48,050 nt of DNA from Myxococcota bacterium (GTDB taxonomy: Bacteria; Myxococcota_A; UBA9160; UBA4427): contig JANQEL010000014.1 in assembly GCA_028278345.1 (NCBI GenBank), positions 1-48,050 on the forward strand. Reading direction: 5' to 3'. Positions 8,596 through 16,814 of the stretch are shown here, in pieces. Below the pieces are notes generated by a model. The model had not been told where the DNA came from, made no database searches, and saw only the letters and a list, made by a program, of their open reading frames with translations. A program made the translations under genes and the position numbers. The stretch's first letter is position 1, and every line of letters begins with the position of its first letter.

Positions 8596-9999
8596 ATGGC
8601 TGAGGAACCCCTCAAGCAGCTGCGCTCCCGTGCGTCGTTGGCGCTGCGCAACGGCGACTTCGATACGGCACTTGCCGCCTATCGAACGCTCGCCAAGCGT
8701 GAGCCGCGCAACCACATCTGGTCGCAGCGGCGTGCGGAGATCTACTGCCAGCTGGGTCGCAACACCCAGGCGATGAAGGGCTTCGAACATGCGCTGGGTA
8801 TCGCGATCGACGAGAGCGAAATCCTCGGCGCGATCGCGATCTGCAAACAGATCCTCGAACTCGATCCGGATCACGCCGGAGCCCTCGACCGCCTGCATCT
8901 CCTCTACAGTGAACCGGCCGGGCCTTCGGCGATGTCGACACCGAGTGATTCGCACGACGACGATCACGATGTGACCGAAGTCATCGCCGACGTCGAGCCG
9001 CCCCTCGAAGATGCGCCGCTGGAAGAGGTCCTGCTGACCCAGACGATTCCCGGTGCGTCGCGCCACACGACGCTCAACCCGGACGAGTCGGGCATCATGG
9101 AGATCCCACTCGTCGAACCCGCGGATCCGCAGGTCGCTTCGAAGCAGGACGCGGTCGCCGGCGCACGCGAACAACTCCTCGCCACGCCGCTCTTCGGTTC
9201 CCTCGATGCGACGAGTCTGCGCGACGTGGTGAAGCAGGTGAAGCTCGTCACGCTTCGCGAAGGCGAAGTGCTGTTCCACCAGGGCGACCCGGCCGACACG
9301 CTCTACGTGGTGGCCGAAGGCGCCGTCGTTCCGATCGCCGAGGAGCTCCCACGCAAGAAGCTCGCCGTGCTCGAAGCCGGCGCCTTCTTCGGTGAGATCG
9401 GCCTGCTCGCGGACCTCCCGCGCAACGCCACCATCGAAGCCCTCGTCGACAGCCACCTGCTCGCGATCGACCGCAAGGCGATGTGGCGGATCCTCAAGAA
9501 GCACCGCTCGGTCCTGCAGGTGATGCTGCGCTTCCTGCGCGATCGCCTGGTCGATCGCCTGATTCGCACGAACCCGCTCTTCGCCGCGTTCCCGGCGCAA
9601 CATCGCGCCTCGGTCGCGCGTCTCTTCCAGTTCCTCGAAGTGCGCAAGGGCAGCACGCTGATCGAACAGGGGCGTCCTTCCCAGGGGCTCTTCGCGCTCC
9701 TCGCCGGGCGCGCCGAAGTCATCCAGATGGACGTGGCCTCGGATCACGTGCTCGCGGAGCTGCTTCCCGGCGAACTCTTCGGCGAGATGTCGCTCCTCGA
9801 TGACTCCCCCGCCCGCGCCACCGTGATGACCAAGAGCAAGTGCTGGGTGCTCACCCTCGGGCGCGACAAGCTCGAACGGCTGATGCAGAAGAATCCCGAG
9901 GTCGCGGAGTTCATCCGCGGGCTCGCGATCGATCGCGAGAACAGCAACCTCGGGCGCAGCCGCAGCGGCTTCGAACCCGGTGAGCCCTTCGAAGCATGA
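8596..9999 (+). CDS. TPR protein with two cyclic-nucleotide-binding domains
   Basis: A 467-residue cytoplasmic protein. TPR-like helices occupy about residues 5-105, an acidic Asp/Glu-rich linker about 110-185, and two cyclic-nucleotide-binding domains about 200-300 and 328-440. Each domain has the phosphate-binding-cassette start (FFGEIGLLADLPRNATI near 264-280; LFGEMSLLDDSPARATV near 394-410) with the conserved Glu and Arg. No DNA-binding or kinase domain follows, so it is a sensor or adaptor rather than a CRP-type regulator. The ATG at 8596 is chosen because the TPR begins there; the open frame extends upstream to 8371 into the GNAT promoter. It overlaps the cyclase gene by ATGA, so ligand producer and ligand sensor are cotranslated. 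Confidence 0.9.
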   Translation: MAEEPLKQLRSRASLALRNGDFDTALAAYRTLAKREPRNHIWSQRRAEIYCQLGRNTQAMKGFEHALGIAIDESEILGAIAICKQILELDPDHAGALDRLHLLYSEPAGPSAMSTPSDSHDDDHDVTEVIADVEPPLEDAPLEEVLLTQTIPGASRHTTLNPDESGIMEIPLVEPADPQVASKQDAVAGAREQLLATPLFGSLDATSLRDVVKQVKLVTLREGEVLFHQGDPADTLYVVAEGAVVPIAEELPRKKLAVLEAGAFFGEIGLLADLPRNATIEALVDSHLLAIDRKAMWRILKKHRSVLQVMLRFLRDRLVDRLIRTNPLFAAFPAQHRASVARLFQFLEVRKGSTLIEQGRPSQGLFALLAGRAEVIQMDVASDHVLAELLPGELFGEMSLLDDSPARATVMTKSKCWVLTLGRDKLERLMQKNPEVAEFIRGLAIDRENSNLGRSRSGFEPGEPFEA

Positions 10000-11708
10000 C
10001 GCGCCGGCGCCTCGAAGACGAAATCGAACAGCCGGGCAAGAAGGTGCTGCGCCTCACCTACGAGGTGGGCGATCGCGACCAGGTATTCGAGAGCGAAGAG
10101 AGCGAGATCGTGATCGGGCGCGCGAACGACGCCCACGTGCAGATCAAGCACGAGAGCGTTTCGCGCCATCACGCCAAGATCGTGCGCAGCGAGCGCGGCT
10201 ACGAGGTGGTCGACCTCGAGAGCAAGAACCACGTGAAGCTCAACACCTACCGCGTGCAGCGCGAATGGCTTCGCAGTGGTGATCGCATCGACGTCGGCGC
10301 GGCGCGCATCTACGTCGACTTCGTCGAACGCCAGGCCTCGAGCCCCGCCAACGTCGTCTTCGAGGAAGGTGGCGTGCAGCCGCATCAGCGCACCGAGATG
10401 ATCGACGTAGATCACATGGATCTGCTGCTCGACTCGAAGAACCTGAAGGAGCTGCCCAACTGGAACTCGAAAGCCACCTGGCCTTCGAGCGATTCGAAAC
10501 CCTCCGCGGGTTCGCGAGATCCGGGCAAGGTCGCGGGCAAGCTCCTGCGGCTCGTGGGCGACGCCGCCGAGACCCTGCTCTCCTGCGACAGCCTCGACGA
10601 AACCCTCGATCGCATCCTGGCCCTGGTCTTCGACAGCCTGCCCGTCGAGCGCGGGGTGATCTGCTTCTATGACCAGGCGAGCGACACCATCGAGCCCAAG
10701 GCGATGCGCACCCTCGAAGGACGCCCCGACGACCAGATCACGATCAGCAACCAGATCGCCCGCAGCTCGATCAACGAAAAGCGCGCCATCCTGGTGCAGG
10801 ACGCGCACTCGGATCAGCAGTTCGGCGGCGCCGACAGCGTGATCCTGCTCGACATCCGCTCGGCCATGTGCGCGCCGCTATATCGCGAGGGGCGCGTGAT
10901 CGGCGTGATCTACGTCGATCGCACCTCGCCCCGCGATCACTTCGAGATGCATCACCTGCAGGCCCTCTCGGCGCTGGCGATCCTCTCGGCCGTCGCCGTC
11001 GAACACACCACCCTGCGCGACAACATCCGCCGCGAACGGGAGATCCGCGCGAAGCTCGCGCGCTACTGCTCGCCCGCCGTGGTCGACCGCATCGCCTCGA
11101 CCAACGAGACGATGCACCGCGACATGGTCTCGGACGAAGGCGAGGTGAGCGTGCTCTTCGCCGACCTCACCGACTTCACCTCGATGGCGGAGAACCTGCG
11201 CCCGAGCGAAGTGATCCGCGTGCTCAACCAGGTCTTCGAGCGCCTGTGCGCCGCGGTCTTCGACTACGAAGGCACCCTCGACAAGTTCCGCGGCGACGGG
11301 ATGATGGCCTTCTTCGGTGCACCGCTGGCGCAGCCCGATCACGCCGAGCGGGCCGTGCGCGCCGCGCTTCGCATGCAGGCGCTCCTCGCGGACGTAAACG
11401 CCAACGCCCACAAGGGGCGCTTCATCTCGATGCGGGTCGGCATCAACTCGGGGCCCGTGGTCGTGGGCGACATCGGCTCGCCCCAGCGCAAGGACTACAC
11501 GGTGATCGGCGATGTCGTGAACATCGCAAGCCGCCTCGAATCGAGCGTGGCCCAGCCTGGGCAGGTGGTGATCGGCCCGAAGACCCACCGGCAGATCGCG
11601 CATCTGTTCAACTGCCAGGAACTCGACGCCGTGCGACTCAAGGGGCGCATCCGAACGGTGAAGCCCTTCCTCGTGCTGGGTCGCAAGGACCCCAAGACCG
11701 AGGGCTAA
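9996..11708 (+). CDS. FHA-GAF-class III adenylate/guanylate cyclase
   Basis: A 570-residue signalling enzyme. An FHA domain (about 18-108; GRANDAHVQI, SVSRHHAKI) would bind phosphothreonine. A GAF domain (about 190-340) includes ERGVICFYD and the MCAPLYREGRVIGVIYVD core. The class III cyclase domain (about 382-560) has metal-binding aspartates D390 (LFADLTDFT) and D434 (DKFRGDG), and the VIGDVVNIASRLE motif near 504-516 with transition-state residues. It should convert ATP or GTP to the cyclic nucleotide; the specificity residues are not decided here. The ATG overlaps the stop of the two-CNB-domain gene, pointing to a local circuit in which phosphoprotein input through FHA and small-molecule input through GAF set a cyclic nucleotide signal. 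Confidence 0.93.
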   Translation: MTRRRLEDEIEQPGKKVLRLTYEVGDRDQVFESEESEIVIGRANDAHVQIKHESVSRHHAKIVRSERGYEVVDLESKNHVKLNTYRVQREWLRSGDRIDVGAARIYVDFVERQASSPANVVFEEGGVQPHQRTEMIDVDHMDLLLDSKNLKELPNWNSKATWPSSDSKPSAGSRDPGKVAGKLLRLVGDAAETLLSCDSLDETLDRILALVFDSLPVERGVICFYDQASDTIEPKAMRTLEGRPDDQITISNQIARSSINEKRAILVQDAHSDQQFGGADSVILLDIRSAMCAPLYREGRVIGVIYVDRTSPRDHFEMHHLQALSALAILSAVAVEHTTLRDNIRREREIRAKLARYCSPAVVDRIASTNETMHRDMVSDEGEVSVLFADLTDFTSMAENLRPSEVIRVLNQVFERLCAAVFDYEGTLDKFRGDGMMAFFGAPLAQPDHAERAVRAALRMQALLADVNANAHKGRFISMRVGINSGPVVVGDIGSPQRKDYTVIGDVVNIASRLESSVAQPGQVVIGPKTHRQIAHLFNCQELDAVRLKGRIRTVKPFLVLGRKDPKTEG

Positions 11709-11764
11709 CGGGAAGCCAGTGCTACGCTGCGGCGCCCTTCGATACGCCACAGCGGAGACATCAC

Positions 11765-12970
11765 GTGACGGCTTCCAACGCCGAGCGCCACGCCCAGGGC
11801 GAGCAATGGCTCGTGCCGAACTACAAGCCCCAACCGATTGCGCTCGTGCGCGGCGAGGGCTCGCGCCTGTGGGACGCCGACGGACGCGAATACCTCGACC
11901 TGATGGGGGGCATCGCGACGGCCGCCCTCGGGCATTGCCATCCGAAGGTTGTGTCCGCGCTGAACGAACAGGCGGGGAAGCTCTGGCACGTTTCGAACCT
12001 CTTCAGCACCGAGCCGCAGCTCGAACTCGCGAAGCGGTTGATCGCGCACTCCTTCGCCGACCGCGCCTTCTTCTGCAACTCCGGTGCCGAGGCCAACGAG
12101 GTCGCGCTCAAACTCGCGCGCCGGCACTTCTACGATCGCAAGGAAGATCGCTTCGAGATCGTCGCCTTCGAAGACAGCTTCCACGGACGCACGCTGTTCA
12201 CCTTGAGCGCGACCGGGCAGCCGGCCTATCGCGAGGGCTTCGAGCCCGTGGTTCCGGGGATCCATCATGCGCCGTTCAACGACCTGGCTGCGGCCGATGC
12301 ACTCGTAGGCGACCGCACGGCCGCGATTCTGGTCGAACCCATGCAGGGGGAAGGCGGAGTTCGGCCGGCGACGCCCGAGTTCCTCGAAGGCCTGCGGCGG
12401 CTGGCGGATGGTCGCGGTTGCCTCTTGATCTTCGACGAGATCCAGACGGGCATGGGTCGAACGGGCGCGCTCTTCGCGCATCAGAAGTACGGCGTCACCC
12501 CCGACATCATGACGCTCGCCAAGGCGCTCGGGAATGGGATTCCCATCGGCGCGATGCTCGCGCGCGATGAGATCGCCCAGGCCCTGGTGCCCGGCACGCA
12601 TGGTTCGACCTTTGGCGGCAATCCGCTTGCCGCGGCGTGCGCGACGGTGGTGCTCGATGAACTCACCGAGGGCGGCGTGCTCGAACACGCGGAGGCGATG
12701 GGCCGGAAACTCGGCGAGCGTCTCGACGCGATGGCGAAGCGCTTCGGGTCCGACAAGGTCGTCGAAGCCCGCGGCATGGGGTTGCTGCGCGGGCTCGAAC
12801 TACACGGACCGGCCGCGGACGTGGTCAGCGGATGCCGCGAGCAGGGCGTGCTCGTGATCTCCGCCGGCGCGAACGTCGTGCGCATCGCACCGCCGCTCGT
12901 GATCGAAGAAGCGGAACTCGACCGCGGGCTCGATGTACTCGAGAAGGTGCTCGAAGACGTGCTCGCCTAG
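11765..12970 (+). CDS. argD: Acetylornithine/class III aminotransferase
   Basis: A 401-residue PLP-dependent class III aminotransferase. The GTG at 11765 follows GGAGACATCAC; the open frame continues far upstream inside the cyclase gene but is a shadow there. Key motifs are FCNSGAEANEVALKLAR (PLP phosphate loop), FHGRTLFTLSATGQ, LLIFDEIQTGMGRTG (Asp to PLP nitrogen), LAKALGNGIPIGAML (Schiff-base Lys) and HGSTFGGNPLAAA. Length and motif spacing match ArgD/AstC/RocD enzymes in arginine biosynthesis, where N-acetyl-glutamate semialdehyde is aminated using glutamate. Ornithine or GABA aminotransferase activity cannot be excluded. The gene sits 56 bases after the cyclase. Confidence 0.88.
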   Translation: MTASNAERHAQGEQWLVPNYKPQPIALVRGEGSRLWDADGREYLDLMGGIATAALGHCHPKVVSALNEQAGKLWHVSNLFSTEPQLELAKRLIAHSFADRAFFCNSGAEANEVALKLARRHFYDRKEDRFEIVAFEDSFHGRTLFTLSATGQPAYREGFEPVVPGIHHAPFNDLAAADALVGDRTAAILVEPMQGEGGVRPATPEFLEGLRRLADGRGCLLIFDEIQTGMGRTGALFAHQKYGVTPDIMTLAKALGNGIPIGAMLARDEIAQALVPGTHGSTFGGNPLAAACATVVLDELTEGGVLEHAEAMGRKLGERLDAMAKRFGSDKVVEARGMGLLRGLELHGPAADVVSGCREQGVLVISAGANVVRIAPPLVIEEAELDRGLDVLEKVLEDVLA

Positions 12971-12998
12971 CGCGCGCGCCTTCTACTCACCCTGCTTT

Positions 12999-13784
12999 CT
13001 ATTCGCCTTGCCAGGCGGGCTTGCGCTTCTGCGCGAACGCCAGCGGCCCTTCGACGAAGTCCTTGCTCTTGAAGAGCGTGCCAACGGCCGGGTAGTGGGC
13101 CTCCATCGAGGCCTTCAGGTCAGCATTGTCGAGGCTCCGCATCGCAACCTGCTTCGTGGCGCGCACCGAAAGCGGCGAGCATTCGCAGATCTGCTCCGCC
13201 CAGCGACGCGCTGCGGGCAGGAGTTCGTCCGGGGCCACGACTTCGTTCACGAAGCCGAGCTCGTGCCCCTCCTGGGCCGAAACGCGGCGGCCCGTGAGCA
13301 TCATTCCCATGGCGTGTTTCATGCCGATCTGACGCGGGAGGCGCTGCATGCCGCCGGCGAGGGCCGCGAGGCCCACACGGGGTTCTGGTAGGGCGAACGT
13401 GGCGTTGTCACTCGCGATGATGAGGTCGCAGGCCAACGCGATCTCGAAGCCACCGCCCATCGCTACGCCGTTCACGGCCGCGATCACGGGCTTGTCGTTG
13501 TCCCAGCGCGCGGTGAGCCCCCCGAAGCCGTGCTCGGGCATCGTGATCTCGCCTTCCTTCATCCCGCCGCTCGCCTGGAACTTGAGGTCGTTGCCCGCCG
13601 AGAATGCGCGGTCGCCGGCGCCGGTGATGATCGCCACCCAGAGATCCTTGTCGGCCACGAAGTCGTCGAAGACCTCGCCGAGCTCGACGTTCGCCATCGG
13701 GTGGAGCGAGTTCATCACCTCGGGGCGATTGATGGTGACGGTGAGGATGCGTCCGTCCTTCTCGACCTTGCAGTACTCGGGCAT
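12999..13784 (-). CDS. Enoyl-CoA hydratase/isomerase family protein
   Basis: A 261-residue crotonase-fold enzyme. The ATG at 13784 has AAGGAG about ten bases upstream. The oxyanion-hole segments are GDRAFSAGNDLKFQ and NGVAMGGGFEIALACD, and the second half contains LPEPRVGLAALAGGMQRLPR, where the Glu position matches a catalytic acid of hydratases. The product ends KRKPAWQGE, a common hydratase ending (FxEKRKPxWxG). It likely hydrates an enoyl-CoA in acyl-CoA degradation. It follows the DAHP synthase gene by 38 bases on the same strand, an unusual pairing of beta-oxidation and aromatic biosynthesis functions. Confidence 0.92.
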   Translation of the reverse strand: MPEYCKVEKDGRILTVTINRPEVMNSLHPMANVELGEVFDDFVADKDLWVAIITGAGDRAFSAGNDLKFQASGGMKEGEITMPEHGFGGLTARWDNDKPVIAAVNGVAMGGGFEIALACDLIIASDNATFALPEPRVGLAALAGGMQRLPRQIGMKHAMGMMLTGRRVSAQEGHELGFVNEVVAPDELLPAARRWAEQICECSPLSVRATKQVAMRSLDNADLKASMEAHYPAVGTLFKSKDFVEGPLAFAQKRKPAWQGE

Positions 13785-13822
13785 CGGGGGGTGTTCTCCT
13801 TGGGTTGTTCGGATGAATCGTG

Positions 13823-14887
13823 CTAGCGGCGGTTCTTGCGTCGATCGCGGGAAGCCTGGGCCATCGCCTCGAACAGCGGCTGGGTGCGCTCCCAGCTCAT
13901 GCACTTGTCGGTGACGGAGATGCCATAGGTCAGGCCCTTGCCGTCGTTGAGCGGCTGATTGCCGTCGTGCAGGAAGCTCTCGAGCATTACGCCGAAAATC
14001 GCGTCGCTACCGCTCGCGACCTGATCGGCGACGGCCCGTACGACATCGGGCTGCTTCGTGTGATCCTTGCCGCTGTTGGCGTGGCTGCAATCGACCATCA
14101 GGCGACCGGGCAGGCCGGCTCCTTCAAGGGCCTCGACCGCCGCGGCGACACTCTCGGCGTCGTAGTTCGGCCCGTCGGAACCGCCTCGCAGGATCACGTG
14201 GCAGGCGTCGTTGCCGCGGGTTTCGACGATCGCGGCGACCCCCTGCTTCGTCACCGAGAGGAAGCGGTGGGGGTGTACGCTCGAACCGATGGCATCGATC
14301 GCGATCTGCACCGTGCCGTCGGTGCCGTTCTTGAAACCGACCGGCATCGAGAGCCCGCTCGCGAGCTCGCGGTGCACCTGACTCTCGGACGTGCGCGCTC
14401 CGATCGCGCCCCAACAGACGAGATCGGCGATGAACTGCGGCGTGATCGGGTCGAGGAACTCACTGCCCGTCGGAAGCCCGAGGTCGAGCACATTCAACAG
14501 GAAGCGCCGCGCAGCGCGCAGCCCCGCATTGATCGCGAAACTGTTGTCGAGGTTCGGATCGTTGATCAGGCCCTTCCAGCCGACCGTCGTGCGCGGCTTC
14601 TCGAAATAGACGCGCATCACGACGAGCAGATCCTCGGTGTGTCGCTCGGCCATCACGGCGAGGTGTTCGGCGTATTCGATCGCCGCTTCGGGGTCGTGGA
14701 TCGAGCACGGGCCGACCACCACCATCAGGCGATCGTCGAGCCCGCGAAAGACGTTGGAGCACGCCTCGCGGGCGTTGCTCACCGTGGTGGAGATGGCCTC
14801 CGTGATCGGAAGCTCTTCCATCAGGATGGCGGGTGGAAGCAGTGGATGAAGGCTGGCGATCCGCAGATCGTCGGTCTGGTGGAACAT
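13823..14887 (-). CDS. aroG: 3-deoxy-7-phosphoheptulonate synthase (class I DAHP synthase)
   Basis: A 354-residue first enzyme of the shikimate pathway, joining phosphoenolpyruvate and erythrose 4-phosphate. Family motifs are intact: VVVGPCSIHDPEAA with metal ligand C61, MRVYFEKPRTTVGWKGLIND (substrate lysines), VDCSHANSGKDHTKQ (His ligand), GVMLESFLHDGNQ (Glu ligand) and YGISVTDKCMSWE (Asp ligand). Length equals the E. coli AroF/AroG/AroH type, whose N-terminal segment carries aromatic amino acid feedback sites. The paralogue type (AroF, G or H) cannot be decided from this sequence; aroG is used for the family. AGAGG precedes the ATG. Confidence 0.95.
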   Translation of the reverse strand: MFHQTDDLRIASLHPLLPPAILMEELPITEAISTTVSNAREACSNVFRGLDDRLMVVVGPCSIHDPEAAIEYAEHLAVMAERHTEDLLVVMRVYFEKPRTTVGWKGLINDPNLDNSFAINAGLRAARRFLLNVLDLGLPTGSEFLDPITPQFIADLVCWGAIGARTSESQVHRELASGLSMPVGFKNGTDGTVQIAIDAIGSSVHPHRFLSVTKQGVAAIVETRGNDACHVILRGGSDGPNYDAESVAAAVEALEGAGLPGRLMVDCSHANSGKDHTKQPDVVRAVADQVASGSDAIFGVMLESFLHDGNQPLNDGKGLTYGISVTDKCMSWERTQPLFEAMAQASRDRRKNRR

Positions 14888-14939
14888 GGGAACCTCTGGG
14901 ACGCGCGAAGGGCGCCTATCCTACTGCGGCCCGGCTTTC

Positions 14940-14990
14940 ATGCGCCACAGGCGTTCATGCGCCACAGGCGTTCATGCGCCACGGGCGTTC
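14940..14990. repeat. Three tandem copies of a 17-bp unit
   Basis: ATGCGCCACAGGCGTTC is repeated exactly at 14940-14956 and 14957-14973, and again with one change (CACGGGC) at 14974-14990; a degenerate fourth copy begins GCGCGCCAC. It lies in the divergent promoter region between aroG and the membrane protein at 15014, so it may be a repeated regulator site or simple slippage. Confidence 0.85.
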
Positions 14991-15013
14991 GCGCGCCACC
15001 CACAGGTCACCCC

Positions 15014-15613
15014 TTGAACACCCCCGCCCACGCCCTCGTCGCCGTCACCTGCCTTGCCGGCGGGTCGCGCAAGCCCTTTGCGCGGCATGCGCTGCTGGGT
15101 GGCGTGCTGCCCGATCTGCCGATGTTCGGCTTCTACCTCTACCAGAAGAACGTCGCTGCCCTCCCGGAAGCGCAGATCTGGAACGAGGCCTACTTCCGCG
15201 CCGACTGGCAGGGGTTCTTCGACATCTTCAACTCGGCACCGCTGGCGATCGCGGGTCTCGTGCTGGCCTTCGCGTTCGCGGGGCCCCTGCGGACGGGCTT
15301 GCAGGTCTTCTTCGGTGCGATCCTGCTGCACGTCGCACTCGACCTGCCGCTGCATCACGACGATGCCCATCGACACTTCCTGCCGTTTTCGGACTTCCGC
15401 TTCGAGAGCCCGGTGTCGTATTGGGACCCCGCGCACGCCGGAGCGTGGGGGGCCGGGCTCGAGGTGGTGTGCGTGCTGGGGTGCGCCGCTGTGCTGGCCG
15501 CGCGCTACCCGGGGCGGGCCGCACGGCTGGGCCTGGCGCTGCTCGCCGGGCTCTCCCTGGCGGCGTATCTCGCAGTCTATTTCGTCTTCGGTCTGCCCGA
15601 ACTCGGCACGTAA
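15014..15613 (+). CDS. Multi-TM putative metal-dependent hydrolase (YdjM/DUF457-like)
   Basis: A membrane protein of about 199 residues. The likely start is a TTG (15014) giving NTPAHALVAVTCLAG; in-frame ATGs within the upstream 17-bp repeats are possible alternatives. The arrangement ARHALLGGVLPDLPMF (H-x4-GxxxPD), then LLHVALDLPLHHDDAHRHF and SPVSYWDPAHAG, places histidines and aspartates at the membrane face, as in YdjM-like membrane-bound metal-dependent hydrolases. About four hydrophobic helices are visible. The substrate is unknown. Three consecutive His-rich segments make a divalent metal site likely. Confidence 0.7.
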   Translation: MNTPAHALVAVTCLAGGSRKPFARHALLGGVLPDLPMFGFYLYQKNVAALPEAQIWNEAYFRADWQGFFDIFNSAPLAIAGLVLAFAFAGPLRTGLQVFFGAILLHVALDLPLHHDDAHRHFLPFSDFRFESPVSYWDPAHAGAWGAGLEVVCVLGCAAVLAARYPGRAARLGLALLAGLSLAAYLAVYFVFGLPELGT

Positions 15614-15652
15614 GTGTGCGTGCCGTGTCGATTTCTGGATTTTTCGTCCGCT

Positions 15653-15668
15653 TGTGAACCAGTTCACA
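15653..15668. promoter_or_regulatory. Perfect CRP/FNR-superfamily-type palindrome
   Basis: TGTGAACCAGTTCACA is an exact TGTGA-N6-TCACA site with fully symmetric 7-base arms. It lies 80 bases upstream of the small open frame at 15748 and 40 bases after the stop of the membrane protein. No CRP gene is in the window, but a nucleotide cyclase is (9996). Steroid-receptor-like half sites aside, CRP is the obvious bacterial match. Confidence 0.55.
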
Positions 15669-15747
15669 GCCCGAGTCGTCGTGGAGGCCGATCCTGTTTC
15701 CTGTACGGAGGTCGAGCCCCCGCCCTCCGCGTCATCGGAGCAACACC

Positions 15748-16002
15748 ATGCCGATCAGCCAATCGACTCGAACCGATTCAGTGCCGACACGTACGGCGCA
15801 ACCTCTCTCCTCACCCCACCGCGATTGCCAGGTGGCGGAGTGGATCCCCGGCCGCCAGCGCTGGGAGCAGATCTTCGGGCACATGCGCAAGGGGCTCCTA
15901 CGCGGTCGGTCCACGCGGCGAGTGCGCGATCACAAGTCGTCCAGGCGCCAACGCCAATCAGAGCGCGTGGGCTACGCGCGGGGGTTCTCGCTGCTCGACT
16001 GA
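15748..16002 (+). CDS. Small hypothetical protein
   Basis: An open frame of 84 residues beginning MPISQSTRTDSV, with GGAGCAACACC before the ATG and a CRP-type palindrome further upstream. The product is Arg/Gln/Ser rich, with a tryptophan-containing centre (VAEWIPGRQRWEQIFGHMRKGLL) and a very basic tail, so it would be a small cytoplasmic nucleic-acid-binding-like or unstructured protein. I do not recognise it. Overlapping frames are also open here, so coding status is uncertain; the ribosome-binding site is the best argument for it. Confidence 0.35.
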   Translation: MPISQSTRTDSVPTRTAQPLSSPHRDCQVAEWIPGRQRWEQIFGHMRKGLLRGRSTRRVRDHKSSRRQRQSERVGYARGFSLLD

Positions 16003-16026
16003 ACCCGCGATCGCGTCGTGATCAGG

Positions 16027-16103
16027 TGGCACCCCGGACAGGATTCGAACCTGTGACCCGTCGCTTAGAAGGCGACTGCTCTATCCAACTGAGCTACCGG
16101 GGC
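16027..16103 (-). tRNA. tRNA-Arg (anticodon TCT)
   Basis: A full cloverleaf on the minus strand: acceptor GCCCCGG/CCGGGGT, D-arm GCTCAGTTGGATAGAGC, anticodon stem GTCGC/GCGAC with loop CTTCTAA (anticodon TCT, reads AGA/AGG), T-arm ACAGGTTCGAATCCTGT, discriminator G and an encoded CCA. Confidence 0.96.
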
Positions 16104-16195
16104 ATCCTGACAGGGCAAGGTAGCGCGAGGCGGATCGCCCGTTTCCCGCGTTGACACCCCGACACCCGATACCTACTTTCCGCGCCCTTCCTGCG

Positions 16196-16272
16196 GTGGG
16201 CGTAGCTCAGTTGGTTAGAGCGCCGGATTGTGATTCCGGAGGTCGCGGGTTCAACTCCCGTCGCCCACCCCA
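16196..16272 (+). tRNA. tRNA-His (anticodon GTG)
   Basis: Acceptor GTGGGCG/CGCCCAC, D-arm GCTCAGTTGGTTAGAGC, anticodon stem CCGGA/TCCGG with loop TTGTGAT (GTG), T-arm GCGGGTTCAACTCCCGT, discriminator C73 and encoded CCA. The extra G-1 that histidyl-tRNA synthetase requires is encoded at 16195 opposite C73. It is divergent from tRNA-Arg(TCT), with 92 bases between them. Confidence 0.97.
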
Positions 16273-16278
16273 ATCATC

Positions 16279-16305
16279 GCAAGTCGGACCGGGGGTCCGA
16301 CTTGC
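16279..16305 (+). terminator. Hairpin after tRNA-His
   Basis: A perfect 12-bp stem (16279-16290 with 16294-16305) and a GGG loop start seven bases after the tRNA CCA. No T-run follows, so it is a probable processing or termination hairpin rather than a classic intrinsic terminator. Confidence 0.55.
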
Positions 16306-16574
16306 TGGGCCGCGGGCGCTTCTGTGGGCCACCACCTCGGTTGGGGCGGAGCGCGTCGCCGGAACGTGAGCGGGTCCGCCCCATCGGCGGGCCGATTCGG
16401 GCTCCCCGGCGGGGGGCCGTGGGTCCGCCAAGCGGGCGGCGCCGAAGGCTTTTTCGGGGCAGCTCGGGTTGGCAGTAACCCCCTTTCCCGCGCCGCGACA
16501 CACCTTACTCGGGCGCTAGACTCCTGCTCTCGGCGCAGCCGAACCTCCACCCCCGGACTCCCCAGAGGCAAGAC
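16306..16574. other. Non-coding leader of the helix-turn-helix gene
   Basis: Together with the hairpin this is about 300 bases between tRNA-His and the next gene. It is very GC-rich with several overlapping open frames that lack ribosome-binding sites. A promoter for the gene at 16575 must lie here, but I see no convincing -35/-10 pair. Confidence 0.4.
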
Positions 16575-16814
16575 ATGAACCGTATCCGCGCAGCGCGTCA
16601 GGCGCTCGGCTGGACCCAGAGCCAGCTCGCGAAGAAGGCCGGTATCTCTACCCGCACGATTCACGCCGTCGAGAAGGGCATGACCTGTCGACAGGCCACC
16701 AAGCGACTCATCTTGAATGCCCTCGGCGTGCCCTGGGACATGCGCAACGAATACTTCGGCCCCGTTGTGCGAAGCGTGCGCACGCCGGACGAGCAGAAGC
16801 AGGATACGGCTTGA
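16575..16814 (+). CDS. Small XRE-type helix-turn-helix protein
   Basis: A 79-residue protein starting MNRIRAARQALGWTQSQLAKKAGISTRTIHAVEKGM, a typical lambda-repressor-like HTH in residues 2-38 (recognition helix STRTIHAVEKG). The usual second half (helices 4-5) is TCRQATKRLILNALGVPWDMRNEYFG, then a short charged tail. AGAGGCAAGAC is a good ribosome-binding site. It stands alone with its own strong terminator. Single-domain XRE proteins are often autoregulators or antitoxins; no toxin partner is adjacent. Confidence 0.85.
   Translation: MNRIRAARQALGWTQSQLAKKAGISTRTIHAVEKGMTCRQATKRLILNALGVPWDMRNEYFGPVVRSVRTPDEQKQDTA

Noticed and set aside
14940..14990. CRISPR-like array
   Set aside because: The 17-bp units are contiguous with no spacers, and there are no cas genes in the window.
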